Shown here: one piece after another, positions 62,804 through 64,000 of the stretch
Position numbering within the stretch: the first letter of the stretch is position 1
Layout of the letters: the number at the start of each line of letters is the position of its first letter
Assembly: GCA_910576555.1 (NCBI GenBank)
Contig: CAJTIY010000006.1
Span: 1 to 64,000 of the forward strand
Source: an uncultured Alistipes sp.
GTDB lineage: Bacteria; Bacteroidota; Bacteroidia; Bacteroidales; Rikenellaceae
Reading direction: 5' to 3'
DNA length: 64,000 nt
Notes under the pieces: generated by a model
The model's input: only the letters and a program-made list of their open reading frames with translations
Database searches by the model: none
Told to the model about the DNA's origin: nothing
Translations under genes and position numbers: made by a program

Positions 62804-64000
62804 TTAGAGAACTTTCGCTGCCTCGTTGATCACACCGTTGTCGAAGCTGTCGAGGTATATGTTCGTGGTTTCCAGATCGGCATGGCCGAGCATCTGTGAA
62901 ATCACCTCGCGCGGGATGTGGTTGCGCTGTAAGGTCATGGCCGCCGTATGGCGGGAGACGTAGCTCGTCAGGTGGAGATCGATTCCGAGTTCCTCGGCGA
63001 GCAGGCGCAGGTATTTCTGGTACTTGCTGTAACGGGTTCGAATGTGCATGTAGAGCCGCTCGCCCGTATAGCCGGAGCGGGTGACGATCGGCAGCAGGAA
63101 ATCGTCCACGGTCGGCGAGGCCGCTTGTAGGCTCCCGATCAGTTGCCGGATTGCGGGCGTGATCTTGATCGAAATCGGTTTGACCCCTTTCTGCCGCTTG
63201 ATCTTCTGCCGCTTGTAAACGATATAATCGCCGTCCTCCATCTGTTTGATCTGGGCGGTCGTGAGCATCGCCATGTCGATGAACGAAATGCCGTAACAGT
63301 AGTAGGAGAATAGAAACAGCTTGCGGGCGTATTCGCATTGCGGATTGCTGGCCGTGGTGCTTTTGAGTTTCGACAGCTCGGCGGCAGGCAGGTAGCGTTT
63401 GGCGGTCGCCTCTTCGAGTTTGGAGACCTCGAATCCGCCCCGTCCGAACGGATAGGTCGCCACCGAGCCGACGCCCTCCGCATTGGCCCGGTTCAGAATG
63501 GCCCGCAACGCCTTGAAATAGAATTTGCGTGTGTTGCCGCAACAGCCCCCTTTTGAAGAAACATATCGAATCCCCGGACATAACGCAGGTCGATGTCGGA
63601 AAAGAGCCGTTGATCCAGCTTCCGGTCATAGCTTCTCAACATGTCCTGCGTCTGCTTATAGGTTTGGGAATTGCCGATATGTCCCGTTGCATGCAGTTCC
63701 GCGATACGGTCGGTGAAATAGGCGTTGAACTTGCCCTGTTTGGAGGTATTCAGAAAGGCGTCCTCGAACTGGTTCAGCGTCCAGTCGATGCCTTCGATCT
63801 CGAAACGTTCGACGATCTCGCGGGCGCGGACCTTGTATTTCGCCAGCAGCGCATTGTCGGCCTCGCGTTGTTTGTTCTCGGCTTTCTGCTCGGCTCCTTT
63901 CAGGTTGCGCAGAATGATGAATTGCTCGCCGGCCTCGTCCCAATATGCGGGATCGGCGTAGAGATCGAGAGCGATATATTTGCGCCGCTTGTTTTTGGTG
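62804..64000 (-). CDS. Tyrosine recombinase (integrase), frameshifted, 5' end outside window
   Basis: The minus-strand gene runs off the right edge. From 64000 to about 63551 one frame encodes the arm/core-binding part (IALDLYADPAYWDEAGEQFI, FNAYFTDRIAELHATGHIGN, DIDLRYVRGFDMFLQK). From about 63550 to 62804 the frame shifted by -1 encodes the rest: GNTRKFYFKALRAILNRANAEG, then the catalytic domain with ARKLFLFSYYCYGISFIDMAML, the SYVSRH box (Tyr where His is usual), and GHADLETTNIYL with the nucleophilic Tyr. The shift falls in A AAG GGG at 63549-63555 on the coding strand. A lost G (six to five) or a programmed slip would both join the halves. Without a shift translation stops within about 20 codons. 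Confidence 0.8.

Larger units (their letters stand above)
53538..64000. mobile_element. Probable integrative element or genomic island at tRNA-Pro
   Basis: From just after tRNA-Pro the sequence switches from strongly GC-rich to AT-rich (53640-59655), then intermediate. All genes lie on the minus strand: cargo (SPFH, NfeD, small membrane proteins, MORN protein, lipoproteins), then a primase-like protein, DUF6291-like protein, AlpA-type HTH, zinc-ribbon protein and a tyrosine recombinase that leaves the window. This gene set is typical of Bacteroidota integrative or mobilisable elements. No relaxase or right end is visible, and no second copy of the tRNA 3' end was found inside, so the boundaries are inferred. 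Confidence 0.65.

Overview
The window reads as a chromosome segment of a high-GC Bacteroidota, most likely an Alistipes-like member of the Rikenellaceae. The evidence is the GC-rich coding, promoters of the Bacteroidota type (TTTG about 20 bases before TAnnTTTG), the Bat aerotolerance proteins, a B12-dependent ribonucleotide reductase, and the lack of strong Shine-Dalgarno sites. The genus is inferred from content. No similarity search was possible.

Bases 1-53540 are ordinary core genome, rich in housekeeping genes. In order: the end of class I fumarate hydratase, batD and batE, recR and malate dehydrogenase; a META lipoprotein and ridA; nrdJ; an OmpA-type porin; recF with a DciA-like DUF721 gene; a TPR membrane protein with ribH; folB-tyrS; dnaX; clpB; a three-gene surface-polysaccharide cluster (LuxE-like, Stealth, GT2); thrS-infC; pdxA; an rRNA methyltransferase with rnz; trxB; a kinase/vWA/pseudokinase module with WG repeats; two unknown lipoproteins; an SlyD-like isomerase; gcvP; a TGS nucleoside kinase and a 5'-nucleotidase; rpsA; a DKNYY-repeat protein; rpsF-rpsR-rplI; rpsT; tRNA-Glu; a FecBCD/BtuFCD-type importer; and tRNA-Pro. 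Several gaps are GC-rich islands without genes, holding direct or tandem repeats. Strong hairpins mark most operon ends.

After tRNA-Pro(GGG), at about 53540, base composition drops sharply and the genes become accessory. A one-strand AT-rich cluster follows (SPFH/stomatin, NfeD, small membrane proteins, a MORN-repeat protein, lipoproteins). Next come mobile-element genes (VirE-N/primase-like, DUF6291-like, AlpA/excisionase-type HTH, a zinc-ribbon/HTH protein like the front of an IS1595 transposase) and a tyrosine recombinase that runs off the right edge. I read this as an integrative element or genomic island inserted at tRNA-Pro. Its far end and any relaxase lie outside the window.

The observations most worth following are: a ten-A run in dnaX that would give a short gamma product by slippage; a probable non-AUG (ATA) start for infC; the kinase/vWA/pseudokinase WG-repeat module; the AT-rich SPFH-NfeD-MORN cargo; and an integrase whose two halves join by a -1 shift at a slippery heptamer.
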